29,713 nt of DNA, taken from positions 1 to 29,713 of IMG/VR virus record IMGVR_UViG_3300043172_000002; one strand, 5' to 3'. Positions 23,563-29,469 of this stretch are shown here, piece after piece. This DNA comes from a virus. The notes under the pieces were generated by a model, which made no database searches, was not told where the DNA came from, and worked only from the letters and a program-made list of their open reading frames with translations. The position numbers were made by a program, and so were the translations under genes. Numbering within the stretch: position 1 is the stretch's first letter; each line of letters starts with the position of its first letter.

Positions 23563-23594
23563 TTTTGGTGGGTAATTCCAATTTTATATCTTTG
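23563..23594 (+). promoter_or_regulatory. strong Bacteroidota-type promoter of the early/replication region
   Basis: TTTTG (23563-23567) and TATCTTTG (23587-23594) are separated by 19 nt, an excellent match to the TTTG / TAnnTTTG consensus. The start codon of the first gene is at 23623. With no terminator recognised between here and 27873, it could drive the whole replication block. Confidence 0.8.
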
Positions 23595-23622
23595 CATCAA
23601 TTAATAACTAAACTATACACAA

Positions 23623-24036
23623 ATGGAAAAAATGAAAGAAGAATTAGTAAAAACACAAATAGAAGCATTTAACAATTCTATAAAAAACACACAAGATGTT
23701 TTTAATAAATGTTTTAAAACACAAAAAACACAAAAAATACAAAATGAGAAATACATTTTAAAAGACAGTTTAAATACTCACATCTCAATGCACAATACAG
23801 AAGATGAAGTACACGAAAAACTACAAGAATTTAGTAAAAAATTTAAAAGTAGTTTCTCAACTTTTGGGGCTGCTTTTGACTTTGATACAGGAGAGGCAAG
23901 ACCAACTTATGAAGATAATGCAGTTTTTGACATACCAAAAGAAATGCAACAAAAATATGGTGGGGAAAAATATATAAAGTTTTATTTTTTTAAATTTGAT
24001 TTAAACGAAAATAAAGCAATAGAATTGTATAAATAA
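23623..24036 (+). CDS. hypothetical early protein
   Basis: I do not recognise this 137-residue protein. The first 60 residues are polar and helical with a repetitive KTQKTQKIQ stretch. The second half has FSTFGAAFDFDTGEARPTYEDN and a closing YIKFYFFKFDLNENKAIELYK strand. It is the first gene after the strongest promoter, an arrangement typical of immediate-early phage products that act on the host. It overlaps the next gene by one base (TAATG). No membrane segment or catalytic motif is visible. Confidence 0.7.
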   Translation: MEKMKEELVKTQIEAFNNSIKNTQDVFNKCFKTQKTQKIQNEKYILKDSLNTHISMHNTEDEVHEKLQEFSKKFKSSFSTFGAAFDFDTGEARPTYEDNAVFDIPKEMQQKYGGEKYIKFYFFKFDLNENKAIELYK

Positions 24037-24200
24037 TGGAAGAAAATATAATTAAAAGATTAAAACTAACTGAACAAGAAGTTCTTAATGTAGTTAGTGA
24101 ATGGTATCTAAATGGAATGTATAAAGATATATTACAGGATGAAGATGGTAACGAGTTATGTGAAATAACACAAGATTTATGGGAGGAAATTAATAACTAA
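24036..24200 (+). CDS. small acidic hypothetical protein
   Basis: This 54-residue strongly acidic protein begins MEENIIKRLKLTEQEVLNVVSEWYLNGMYK and ends QDLWEEINN. It is mostly helical. It is joined to the preceding gene by a TAATG overlap. Its function is unknown; small acidic early phage proteins are often inhibitors of host factors, but nothing in the sequence shows that here. Confidence 0.7.
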   Translation: MEENIIKRLKLTEQEVLNVVSEWYLNGMYKDILQDEDGNELCEITQDLWEEINN

Positions 24201-24214
24201 AACAATAAACAATT

Positions 24215-24778
24215 ATGGGAAGAATGAAAGAAGAATTTATGCAAATGAAAATGCAAGAGCAATCACAAGAAATTAACACACTAACCGATATTGCAGAACA
24301 ATATCATAATAATAATCAATTAAATAATAACAAAATGACAAAAAAAACAATGCAAGAAAAACTGAAGAAACAACCTGAGCCAATCGTTGAAACAAGAAAA
24401 GAGGCTTTAAGAAGGCTTTACAAACAGAATGGCTTAACTGAAGAAGATATTTACAAAGACAAGAGAGGTTTTGTAATTATCACTAGAACAGGAATTGATA
24501 AGATTGTATCAAGAAACAATATTACAGTTGCTTATGAGGTGATTAATATGGATATTGAGAAATGTATCTGTGTATTAAGAGCAGCAGCAACAATGAAAGT
24601 TGGTAATGAGGTTAAGAACGCTATGAGTTTCGGTGAGGCATCTGACAGTAATTTAATGGGAGGTGGTAAGAAGTTCCCTGTTGCTATGGCAGAAAAGAGA
24701 GCAATGAGTAGAGTTGTTTTAAAGATTGCAGGATTCTATGAGCAAGGAGTATTTGGTCAGGATGAGATTGTAGATTAA
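24215..24778 (+). CDS. candidate ssDNA annealing/recombination protein
   Basis: This 187-residue protein has a C-terminal block with FGEASDSN, FPVAMAEKRAMSRVVLKIAGFYEQGVFGQDE, a pattern I associate with phage proteins near the Rad52/Sak-like annealing group (an AEKRA helix, then a glycine-rich end). Residues 84-125 form the strand-rich part (GFVIITRTGIDKIVSRNNI, CICVLRAAATMKV). It lies in the replication block with SSB-like and nuclease genes. A second ATG at 24335, in the context AATAATAACAAAATGAC, would give 147 residues; the extra N-terminus is polar and Asn/Gln-rich. Identity is moderate-to-low; SSAP is the best guess. Confidence 0.5.
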   Translation: MGRMKEEFMQMKMQEQSQEINTLTDIAEQYHNNNQLNNNKMTKKTMQEKLKKQPEPIVETRKEALRRLYKQNGLTEEDIYKDKRGFVIITRTGIDKIVSRNNITVAYEVINMDIEKCICVLRAAATMKVGNEVKNAMSFGEASDSNLMGGGKKFPVAMAEKRAMSRVVLKIAGFYEQGVFGQDEIVD

Positions 24779-25044
24779 TGAATGATGATTGGATAGATAA
24801 TTTACTTGATGGTGAGCCTAGTGGTATTACAGATACCCAATGGCTTATCATTGAGTCTAATATTAATCAAACATCACTCACTACACAAATGAAATCTGAC
24901 ATCATAAATAGGATTAACGATTTATCACAATTAGAAGCAGAAGAAATAATAACTAAACTATATAACAATAGATATGAAAAAGACACACAAAAACAATGGC
25001 TCAAAATGTTCAGAGATGGGGTATTTGAATGTAGAGATTTTTAA
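24778..25044 (+). CDS. hypothetical protein
   Basis: This 88-residue protein begins MNDDWIDNLLDGEPSGITDTQW. It is acidic and helical, with a W-L-I-I-E-S-N-I-N-Q motif and a C-terminal MFRDGVFECRDF. The start overlaps the previous stop (TAATG), so it is translationally coupled to the annealing-protein candidate. I do not recognise it; partner roles in recombination or replication are possible only by context. Confidence 0.65.
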   Translation: MNDDWIDNLLDGEPSGITDTQWLIIESNINQTSLTTQMKSDIINRINDLSQLEAEEIITKLYNNRYEKDTQKQWLKMFRDGVFECRDF

Positions 25045-25228
25045 ACATTTCCTAAAAACATACACTTACATAATATGGGAAGATAAACATATCTTAGGAT
25101 TTATTCGTGAAGATGATATTATGAAACTGCTAGATAAAAAACAATTAGTAGATTTCTATCACTTTGACAAAACTATATTTAAAGTAGAGAAGTCTAAAGT
25201 TCATAAATACATTACTAAAGATGACTAA
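25016..25228 (+). CDS. hypothetical protein
   Basis: I chose ATG 25016 (70 residues, 29-nt overlap with the previous gene) over ATG 24974 (84 residues, 71-nt overlap). The extra residues of the longer form would be encoded over the neighbour's coding frame. The protein is rich in aromatic and charged residues (TYTYIIWEDKHILGFIREDD, LVDFYHFDKTIFKV) and looks like a small alpha/beta domain. It overlaps the next gene by 8 nt. Function unknown. Confidence 0.6.
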   Translation: MGYLNVEIFKHFLKTYTYIIWEDKHILGFIREDDIMKLLDKKQLVDFYHFDKTIFKVEKSKVHKYITKDD

Positions 25229-25463
25229 GAAATATTCTTTGGATAAAATCAGAAAATCAAGAAATGAGTTTGAGGCTCTATTAAGGATATATGGAATATC
25301 TAATTTGCAGTTATGTAAAATCATAGAAGTTAATTACGCTACAAGTAGTAAATTCATAGCAGAACCAACAAGACTTAGATTCATACACGCAAAGAGATTA
25401 GCAGACTATATAGGCTTAAATATCCAAGACATAGTTGATACAATAGTGTACGACTTAAATTAA
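25221..25463 (+). CDS. Cro/XRE-like helix-turn-helix protein
   Basis: This 80-residue protein is essentially one DNA-binding domain: FEALLRIYGISNLQLCKIIEVNYATSSKFI fits the XRE/Cro layout (L-x-x-x-x-I-S-x-x-x-L-A-x-x-x-G-V), and RFIHAKRLADYIGLNIQDI forms the closing helices. It is likely a transcriptional regulator of the early region, possibly autoregulatory. Overlap with the previous gene is 8 nt and the next starts 11 nt later. Its operator is not evident. Confidence 0.75.
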   Translation: MTKKYSLDKIRKSRNEFEALLRIYGISNLQLCKIIEVNYATSSKFIAEPTRLRFIHAKRLADYIGLNIQDIVDTIVYDLN

Positions 25464-25474
25464 CAATAAACAAA

Positions 25475-25915
25475 ATGAAAAGAAGAAGATTAAAATTTAG
25501 CGATTACTATCACAACATAATAGTTGATGAGTTATCAGACATTTACAGCGTAGATAAAGAGAAAATGTTTCTAGGAAGTAGAAAGAAAAACATTATATTT
25601 GCTAAGAGAATGTACATATACATCTTAAGAGAGATGTTTGGATTAACTCTAATGGAAATCGCAGGAGTAACTAACTTGCATCACGCATCAGTAATACATC
25701 ACACTAGAAAGTTTGAGTTCTTTTACAATAACTATCCTGAAGAAAATGATGACTTTAAAAGAGTTGAAAGTAAAATCATTGAAGTTGAGATAGATGAGGA
25801 GATATTAGGACTTGAAGATAAATTGCAGAAAATAACGGATTCATTAACTAAATTATATAAAATTAAACAACAAAAAAATGACAGACAAGAAAGAGAAGGT
25901 CTACTTACCAAGTAG
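25475..25915 (+). CDS. stand-alone DnaA domain IV-like DNA-binding protein
   Basis: This 146-residue protein: residues about 32-83 match the C-terminal origin-binding domain of DnaA, with SRKKNIIFAKRMYIYILREMFGLTLMEIAG (35-64) and then NLHHASVIHHTRK (67-79), corresponding to DnaA's GRDHTTVxHAxxK signature. No AAA+ ATPase (Walker motifs) is present, so it is not a complete initiator. The C-terminal part is a charged helix (EVEIDEEILGLEDKLQKITDSLTKLYK) suited for oligomerisation. It could mark a phage origin, or compete with host DnaA at its boxes. It is adjacent to SSB-like, nuclease and helicase-loader genes. Confidence 0.8.
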   Translation: MKRRRLKFSDYYHNIIVDELSDIYSVDKEKMFLGSRKKNIIFAKRMYIYILREMFGLTLMEIAGVTNLHHASVIHHTRKFEFFYNNYPEENDDFKRVESKIIEVEIDEEILGLEDKLQKITDSLTKLYKIKQQKNDRQEREGLLTK

Positions 25916-26150
25916 TATTAAAAACATTCCAACAAAGTATGGAACAATGATGGTTGCTAACTTTAAGTTAGATGAACTACAAAAGAACTCAAAGAATGGT
26001 TGGGTGTCAATGGTGATTTCAGAAAGGAGAGAACCATCTGAGAAAGGTGCAACTCATTATGCTTATGTAAATGACTTTGAGCCTAAAGAAACTGCTAATG
26101 CAGCACCTAAGAAATCAAGTGTAAAAACTGATGATGACTTACCATTCTAA
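25878..26150 (+). CDS. SSB-like single-stranded DNA-binding protein
   Basis: This 90-residue protein overlaps the previous gene by 38 nt. Residues 8-70 have a strand-rich OB-like pattern (VYLPSSIKNIPTKYGTMMVANFKL, GWVSMVISERREP, THYAYVNDFEP). The extreme C-terminus is an acidic tip, DDDLPF (85-90), the hallmark by which SSB proteins recruit partner enzymes. It is about half the length of typical bacterial SSB, consistent with compact phage versions. The A-rich start context (CAAAAAAATGAC) suggests good expression. Function is inferred from the tip and the replication context. Confidence 0.75.
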   Translation: MTDKKEKVYLPSSIKNIPTKYGTMMVANFKLDELQKNSKNGWVSMVISERREPSEKGATHYAYVNDFEPKETANAAPKKSSVKTDDDLPF

Positions 26151-26659
26151 TGATTAAATGGAAAAATACAACTTACCCTAGCACTTTCATTGGATTGTCT
26201 GATGAACTTGCTAAGGTGAGAAGTATGCTATCTGCTAAAGTCTACAAAGAAGGATCAGAGAAATACAGAGGTAATCAGGAACACTCTATATCTCAGTTAG
26301 GAATATTTGCAGAACTAATTGCAAGACATCTAATGGAGAACAATAAAGGCATTAAATATAAGGCTGCACCATTAATTGATATGAATCCTGTTGTTGAGGC
26401 TGATATAGTTATGCAAGGAATTGACTCAATTAATTATATTGATGTCAAAGGAGTTAAGACTAATGGAAATACGCTTAGAGTTAATTTTAAAGCCCATAGC
26501 AACCCTAAAAAGAAAATTACGCACTATCTATTCATTCAGCCTTTAAATGCCTTACAAGCGAGATTTTGTTGGTTTACCCACGAACAGGTAAGTGAATGGA
26601 GTTTAGTGATGTCTACATACACTAAGTGCTATGAGTTAGAAATACCAAAACACAATTAA
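26150..26659 (+). CDS. PD-(D/E)XK-type nuclease
   Basis: This 169-residue protein: the active-site pattern is readable as E55 in LGIFAELIARHLM, D85 in VEADIVM, and D98-V-K100 in YIDVKGVK, matching the E-D-(D/E)xK layout of restriction-like nucleases and exonucleases. Hydrophobic strands flank it (HYLFIQPLNALQARFCWF, 125-142). It starts on the last base of the SSB-like gene (TAATG), suggesting co-expression and a role in recombination, Holliday junction processing or host DNA degradation. No dedicated specificity domain is visible. Confidence 0.7.
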   Translation: MIKWKNTTYPSTFIGLSDELAKVRSMLSAKVYKEGSEKYRGNQEHSISQLGIFAELIARHLMENNKGIKYKAAPLIDMNPVVEADIVMQGIDSINYIDVKGVKTNGNTLRVNFKAHSNPKKKITHYLFIQPLNALQARFCWFTHEQVSEWSLVMSTYTKCYELEIPKHN

Positions 26660-26670
26660 AACTACAAACA

Positions 26671-27294
26671 ATGAAAGAACAACCAAACTACTATGCTATA
26701 ATAAGTGCTGAGGTTAGATACGATAAGAATCTAACTGCAAATGCTAAATTATTATATGCTGAAATAACTGCACTACTTAACATCAATGGTGAGTGCTTTG
26801 CTACAAATAAATACTTTTCTAACCTTTATGGTAAGAGTACTGTTACTATTTCTAAATGGATAAGTGAATTAGTCGCAAATGGCTACATATCAACTCATTA
26901 CATATACAAAGGAGGTACTAAAGAAATTGAAAGGAGGTATATAAGAAAACTTAAAGGGGGTATTAAAGAAAACTTTAAGGGGGGTATTAAAGAAAACTTT
27001 AAAGATAGTATTAGTTTATCTAAAGATAAACATATTAATAATAAAGGGGCTTCTTTTAAAAAACCAGAAGTTAATGATATTAAAGAATATTGTTTAGAAA
27101 GAAATAATGGTATTGATGCAGAAACTTTTTTTGATTTCTATGAAAGTAAAAATTGGTTGATAGGTAAAAACAAAATGAAGAATTGGAAAGCCTGTATAAG
27201 GACTTGGGAGAAAAGACAACATAAAACTAATAACAATAACACTACATCACACAGACATAAAAAAGGAGGAGATTATGGTGATGGTAAATTTTAA
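26671..27294 (+). CDS. replication protein with winged-helix N-terminus (DnaD/RepN-like)
   Basis: This 207-residue protein: residues 3-75 form a helix-turn-helix like phage replication initiators (NYYAIISAEVRYDKNLTANAKLLYAEI, CFATNKYFSNLYGKSTVTISKWISELVANGYI). The linker contains an exact tandem of the octapeptide GGIKENFK. Residues about 142-186 end in MKNWKACIRTWEKRQ, a helix pattern of DnaD/DnaT-type helicase-loading partners (W-x-x-[NG]-K-M-K-[DN]-W-K-x-x-[IV]-R-x-W). It lies 3 nt before the DnaC-like loader, with which it probably acts at the phage origin. The C-terminal tail is His/Lys/Gly-rich. Confidence 0.75.
   Translation: MKEQPNYYAIISAEVRYDKNLTANAKLLYAEITALLNINGECFATNKYFSNLYGKSTVTISKWISELVANGYISTHYIYKGGTKEIERRYIRKLKGGIKENFKGGIKENFKDSISLSKDKHINNKGASFKKPEVNDIKEYCLERNNGIDAETFFDFYESKNWLIGKNKMKNWKACIRTWEKRQHKTNNNNTTSHRHKKGGDYGDGKF
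26956..27003 (+). repeat. 24-bp in-frame tandem repeat inside the replication gene
   Basis: Two units, 26956-26979 and 26980-27003, each begin GGGGGTATTAAAGAAAAC and differ only at the last base. They encode GGIKENFK twice. Repeats within an initiator gene can be origin iterons, as in lambda O, but two units are few. Confidence 0.75.
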
Positions 27295-27297
27295 ACT

Positions 27298-27873
27298 ATG
27301 AGAACAATAGAAGATACATTTAAAAATGCAGACTTTCTGCAGCCAAAGGTTTACAACAGATATAAACTAGGAAAAAGAGAAGAAATAAAAGAAATGTTTA
27401 TTAAGGCATTTGAATACTATGATAAGACTATTGATGAGTACAATCATCTTCCTGCTTATGATGAGATTATTGATTGGATGGTAGATACAAGTGGTAGAGG
27501 TTTAATGTTGATGGGTGAATGTGGGTTAGGTAAATCAACTATCTTAAATTATGTTATTCCTGCTATCTTCAGAACAAGAACAAATAAGATACTAAGAAGC
27601 GTTCCTGCTAAAGAATTAGGTGCAGTTGATAGAAACAAAGCACCATTCATTATCATTGATGACTTAGGTACTGAGAGTATTAAAAATGATTATGGTACTA
27701 AGATTGATGCAGTTGCTGATGCAATTTCTTATGCTGAAGATAGTTCTAAAACATTACTAATCACTACAAATTTAACACCTCAAGCACTTAAAGAAAGATA
27801 TGATGAAAGGACTTTAGACAGGTTAAGGAAGTGTAAGGTTGTGATTATCAAGGGTAAAAGTTTTAGGAATTAA
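27298..27873 (+). CDS. DnaC-like AAA+ helicase loader
   Basis: This 191-residue protein: Walker A GECGLGKST (73-81), Walker B FIIIDDLG (117-124), sensor 1 TTN (156-158), and arginine finger region RTLDRL (171-176) are all present, so this is an active ATPase of the DnaC/IstB group. It should load the replicative helicase at the origin opened by the preceding replication protein. The N-terminal 70 residues are shorter than in host DnaC but contain an acidic, aromatic helix (FEYYDKTIDEYNHLPAYDEI) that may bind the helicase. No helicase gene is in the window. Start is 3 nt after the neighbour's stop. Confidence 0.9.
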   Translation: MRTIEDTFKNADFLQPKVYNRYKLGKREEIKEMFIKAFEYYDKTIDEYNHLPAYDEIIDWMVDTSGRGLMLMGECGLGKSTILNYVIPAIFRTRTNKILRSVPAKELGAVDRNKAPFIIIDDLGTESIKNDYGTKIDAVADAISYAEDSSKTLLITTNLTPQALKERYDERTLDRLRKCKVVIIKGKSFRN

Positions 27874-27906
27874 TTTGTATAAAATTCAATTATTTTTATA
27901 TCTTTG
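27874..27906 (+). promoter_or_regulatory. strong Bacteroidota-type promoter before the small-gene cluster
   Basis: TTTG (27874-27877) and TATCTTTG (27899-27906), 21 nt apart, fit the consensus very well. The next ATG is at 27911, only 4 nt downstream of the -7 box, so this mRNA may be leaderless or the first gene translated from a second start. Confidence 0.8.
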
Positions 27907-27910
27907 ACAA

Positions 27911-28003
27911 ATGAAAACAATTTTAATAATATGGGGAGTAATTATAGTTGCTTGTATTTTAGAGGCTTACTTCTTCACACTAGAAATAAAAGATGAAAGA
28001 TAG
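27911..28003 (+). CDS. 30-residue single-span membrane peptide
   Basis: This tiny open frame (MKTILIIWGVIIVACILEAYF plus a charged tail, ending DER) is mostly one hydrophobic helix. It directly follows a strong promoter, and the next gene starts within its last codons (overlap 11 nt). Codon use resembles real phage genes. Function is unknown; such peptides can modulate the host membrane. Confidence 0.6.
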   Translation: MKTILIIWGVIIVACILEAYFFTLEIKDER

Positions 28004-28181
28004 AGAAGAAAAAAAAAGAAAGAAGTTAGACATACCTGAAATAATCTCAGATGATTTAACCTACTATATGCAGTTTGGATTCAAGAGAACAGTAGATAGG
28101 GTTAATACAAGAAGGGATGAAATTAAATATCAGGGAAGGATTTATAGTAATAGGAATATAGATGAATCAAATTCATACTAA
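27993..28181 (+). CDS. small basic hypothetical protein
   Basis: This 62-residue protein has an N-terminal strongly charged run (MKDREEKKRKKLDIPEIISDD) followed by LTYYMQFGFKRTVDRVNTRRDEIKYQGRIYSNRN. It overlaps the preceding membrane peptide by 11 nt. It might bind nucleic acid given the basic C-terminal half, but I recognise no family. Confidence 0.65.
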   Translation: MKDREEKKRKKLDIPEIISDDLTYYMQFGFKRTVDRVNTRRDEIKYQGRIYSNRNIDESNSY

Positions 28182-28210
28182 AGAATACTCTAGGATTAAT
28201 TAATAACAAA

Positions 28211-28330
28211 ATGGGTAAGACCTACAATAAAGCGTTTATTTTACCTAGAGTAGTAGAAGGGGGGTTTGGTCGCCTCCCTAATACAATAAACCGAATAGAA
28301 ATATTAATCGGCTCAACTAAAAGAATATGA
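28211..28330 (+). CDS. 39-residue ORF of doubtful coding status
   Basis: ATG 28211 opens 39 codons (MGKTYNKAFILPRVVEGGFG and onward) with an A-rich start (AATAACAAAATGGG) and a TGA that shares bases with the next ATG (ATGA), both of which favour translation. Against it, the codon use is unlike its neighbours (CGC, CTC, CCT, CGA and GGC within a short stretch) and the region folds into hairpins. It may be a structured RNA element or an acquired fragment instead of a normal gene. Confidence 0.35.
   Translation: MGKTYNKAFILPRVVEGGFGRLPNTINRIEILIGSTKRI
28214..28245. other. imperfect hairpin inside the 39-codon ORF
   Basis: GGTAA (28214-28218) pairs with TTACC (28241-28245), and inside it AATAAA (28226-28231) pairs with TTTATT (28235-28240) around a GCG loop, with a 7-nt bulge on the left arm. 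It overlaps the start codon region of the 39-codon frame, so it could affect translation. Confidence 0.45.
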
Positions 28331-28497
28331 AGAATTACAATAGTAAAGAGAATAAATGGACAGACATCAAAAGTGATGAGATTTTAGGAAGGGCTAAACA
28401 TTGTCAGCATTTATTCAGTAAAGGTGAAAGTGTAAAGGAACTTGCTGAGAAGTATAAGTTAAGTGAAAGTAGAATAAGACAATACTTAAAACAATAG
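28327..28497 (+). CDS. small helix-turn-helix protein
   Basis: This 56-residue protein: SVKELAEKYKLSESRIRQYLKQ at the C-terminus is a clean HTH (V-K-E-L-A-x-K-Y-x-[LI]-S-x-S-x-[IV]-R-x-[YI]). The remainder is a short basic N-terminal helix. Its start overlaps the stop of the 39-codon frame as ATGA, so they may be coupled. It is probably a DNA-binding regulator of the small-gene cluster. Confidence 0.75.
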   Translation: MKNYNSKENKWTDIKSDEILGRAKHCQHLFSKGESVKELAEKYKLSESRIRQYLKQ

Positions 28498-28499
28498 AT

Positions 28500-28673
28500 A
28501 TGGAAAGAACATACAAGACAATAAAAAGTGTATTAAAACATCACATCAAAACAGGAGTGAAAAGTCTTTGGACTTGGAAGGACGACAACTTCACAATGAT
28601 ATATGAAAATTATGATGGTGATGACAGAATTTACACAAGCAACCAACTATTAAAAATATTAAATAATGAATAG
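28500..28673 (+). CDS. small hypothetical protein
   Basis: This 57-residue protein starts MERTYKTIKSVLKHHIKTG and includes LWTWKDDNFTMIYENYDGDDRIYTSNQLL. It is probably an alpha/beta mini-domain. It begins 2 nt after the HTH gene and overlaps the next gene by 8 nt. No family is recognised. Confidence 0.65.
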   Translation: MERTYKTIKSVLKHHIKTGVKSLWTWKDDNFTMIYENYDGDDRIYTSNQLLKILNNE

Positions 28674-28806
28674 TGTAACTGTTGGTACTTTAATTATTGT
28701 TGGTTTTGTTTTAATATATATCTATGCTTTGTATTTAGTTGAGAGAAGGTTGTCAATAAAGAATAATAAAAAACTTATAAGAAATTTAGATAAAATTAAA
28801 AAATGA
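28666..28806 (+). CDS. single-span small membrane protein
   Basis: This 46-residue protein has one clear hydrophobic helix (TLIIVGFVLIYIYALYLV, residues 8-25) followed by a basic tail (ERRLSIKNNKKLIRNLDKIKK). Topology with a basic cytoplasmic tail suggests an inner-membrane protein. It overlaps its upstream neighbour by 8 nt and shares ATGA with the next gene. Confidence 0.65.
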   Translation: MNSVTVGTLIIVGFVLIYIYALYLVERRLSIKNNKKLIRNLDKIKK

Positions 28807-29225
28807 CAAAGCATAATAAATATTATCACGATAAAGGCAGGAATGGATGGACACCAAGTAATACTTGGCAGGATGAGGTGATAGAAGATAAAGATAAAAA
28901 ATGGAGTGGAGGTGAAATCAATCCTAAGATGCTATTAACAAAAGAAGAACTTAAGTTAGATTATAGTAAAGATAAAATTCCAAATTACTACATTGGTAAA
29001 GTCTATGGATATGAGGCTAGGAAAGTAATTGAGGACTTTGATTTATCTTACAATGTTGGTACTGCCACGACATATCTCCTGAGAGCAAAGCGTAAGCACG
29101 ATACAAGTGTTGAGTGTATTCAGAAGGCAATCAATCACTTAGAGTTTGAATTAGATAGAATTAAGAATGAAGCAAAAATAGAGTTCTTTGATTTAAAAAA
29201 CATAAATGAAGAAGCCGATATTTAG
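28803..29225 (+). CDS. DUF3310-like phage protein
   Basis: This 140-residue protein: the C-terminal half has the DUF3310 layout (IPNYYIGKVYGYEARKVIEDFDLSYNVGTATTYLLRAKRKH, then SVECIQKAINHLEFELDRI). The family is common in phages and sometimes fused to nucleotide-metabolism enzymes; its biochemical role is not established to my knowledge. The N-terminal half is polar (NKYYHDKGRNGWTPSNTWQD) and lacks motifs. It is coupled through ATGA to the membrane protein and overlaps the next gene by 20 nt. Confidence 0.75.
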   Translation: MTKHNKYYHDKGRNGWTPSNTWQDEVIEDKDKKWSGGEINPKMLLTKEELKLDYSKDKIPNYYIGKVYGYEARKVIEDFDLSYNVGTATTYLLRAKRKHDTSVECIQKAINHLEFELDRIKNEAKIEFFDLKNINEEADI

Positions 29226-29466
29226 AGTATTTATATCTTACGAGATAAAGAGTAAAAAGGCTGTAACTAGGAAGGTTACTGCAGGTACTTTAGATACATT
29301 CGTTCTGACATCTAATATAAATGAGATAAAGAAAGACCAAGAAATTATAGATAGAATATGTTACTTAAATAAAAAGAATCTAAACAAAGTAGATATTACA
29401 ATAACTGATATTGATATAGAAAATCAATATGGTGAAACTACTGATAGGTTTGATAATGAATATTAA
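29206..29466 (+). CDS. small hypothetical protein
   Basis: This 86-residue protein overlaps the previous gene by 20 nt. It begins KKPIFRVFISYEIKSKKAVTRKVTAG and closes with ITITDIDIENQYGETTDRF. An alternation of beta strands and a helix (SNINEIKKDQEIIDRICYL) suggests a compact alpha/beta fold. Function is not recognised. Confidence 0.65.
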   Translation: MKKPIFRVFISYEIKSKKAVTRKVTAGTLDTFVLTSNINEIKKDQEIIDRICYLNKKNLNKVDITITDIDIENQYGETTDRFDNEY

Positions 29467-29469
29467 ATT

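Noticed and set aside
28200-28330. tRNA gene in the G/C-richer segment
   Set aside because: No T-arm GTTCGA-type sequence, no acceptor stem pairing and no anticodon arm could be drawn.
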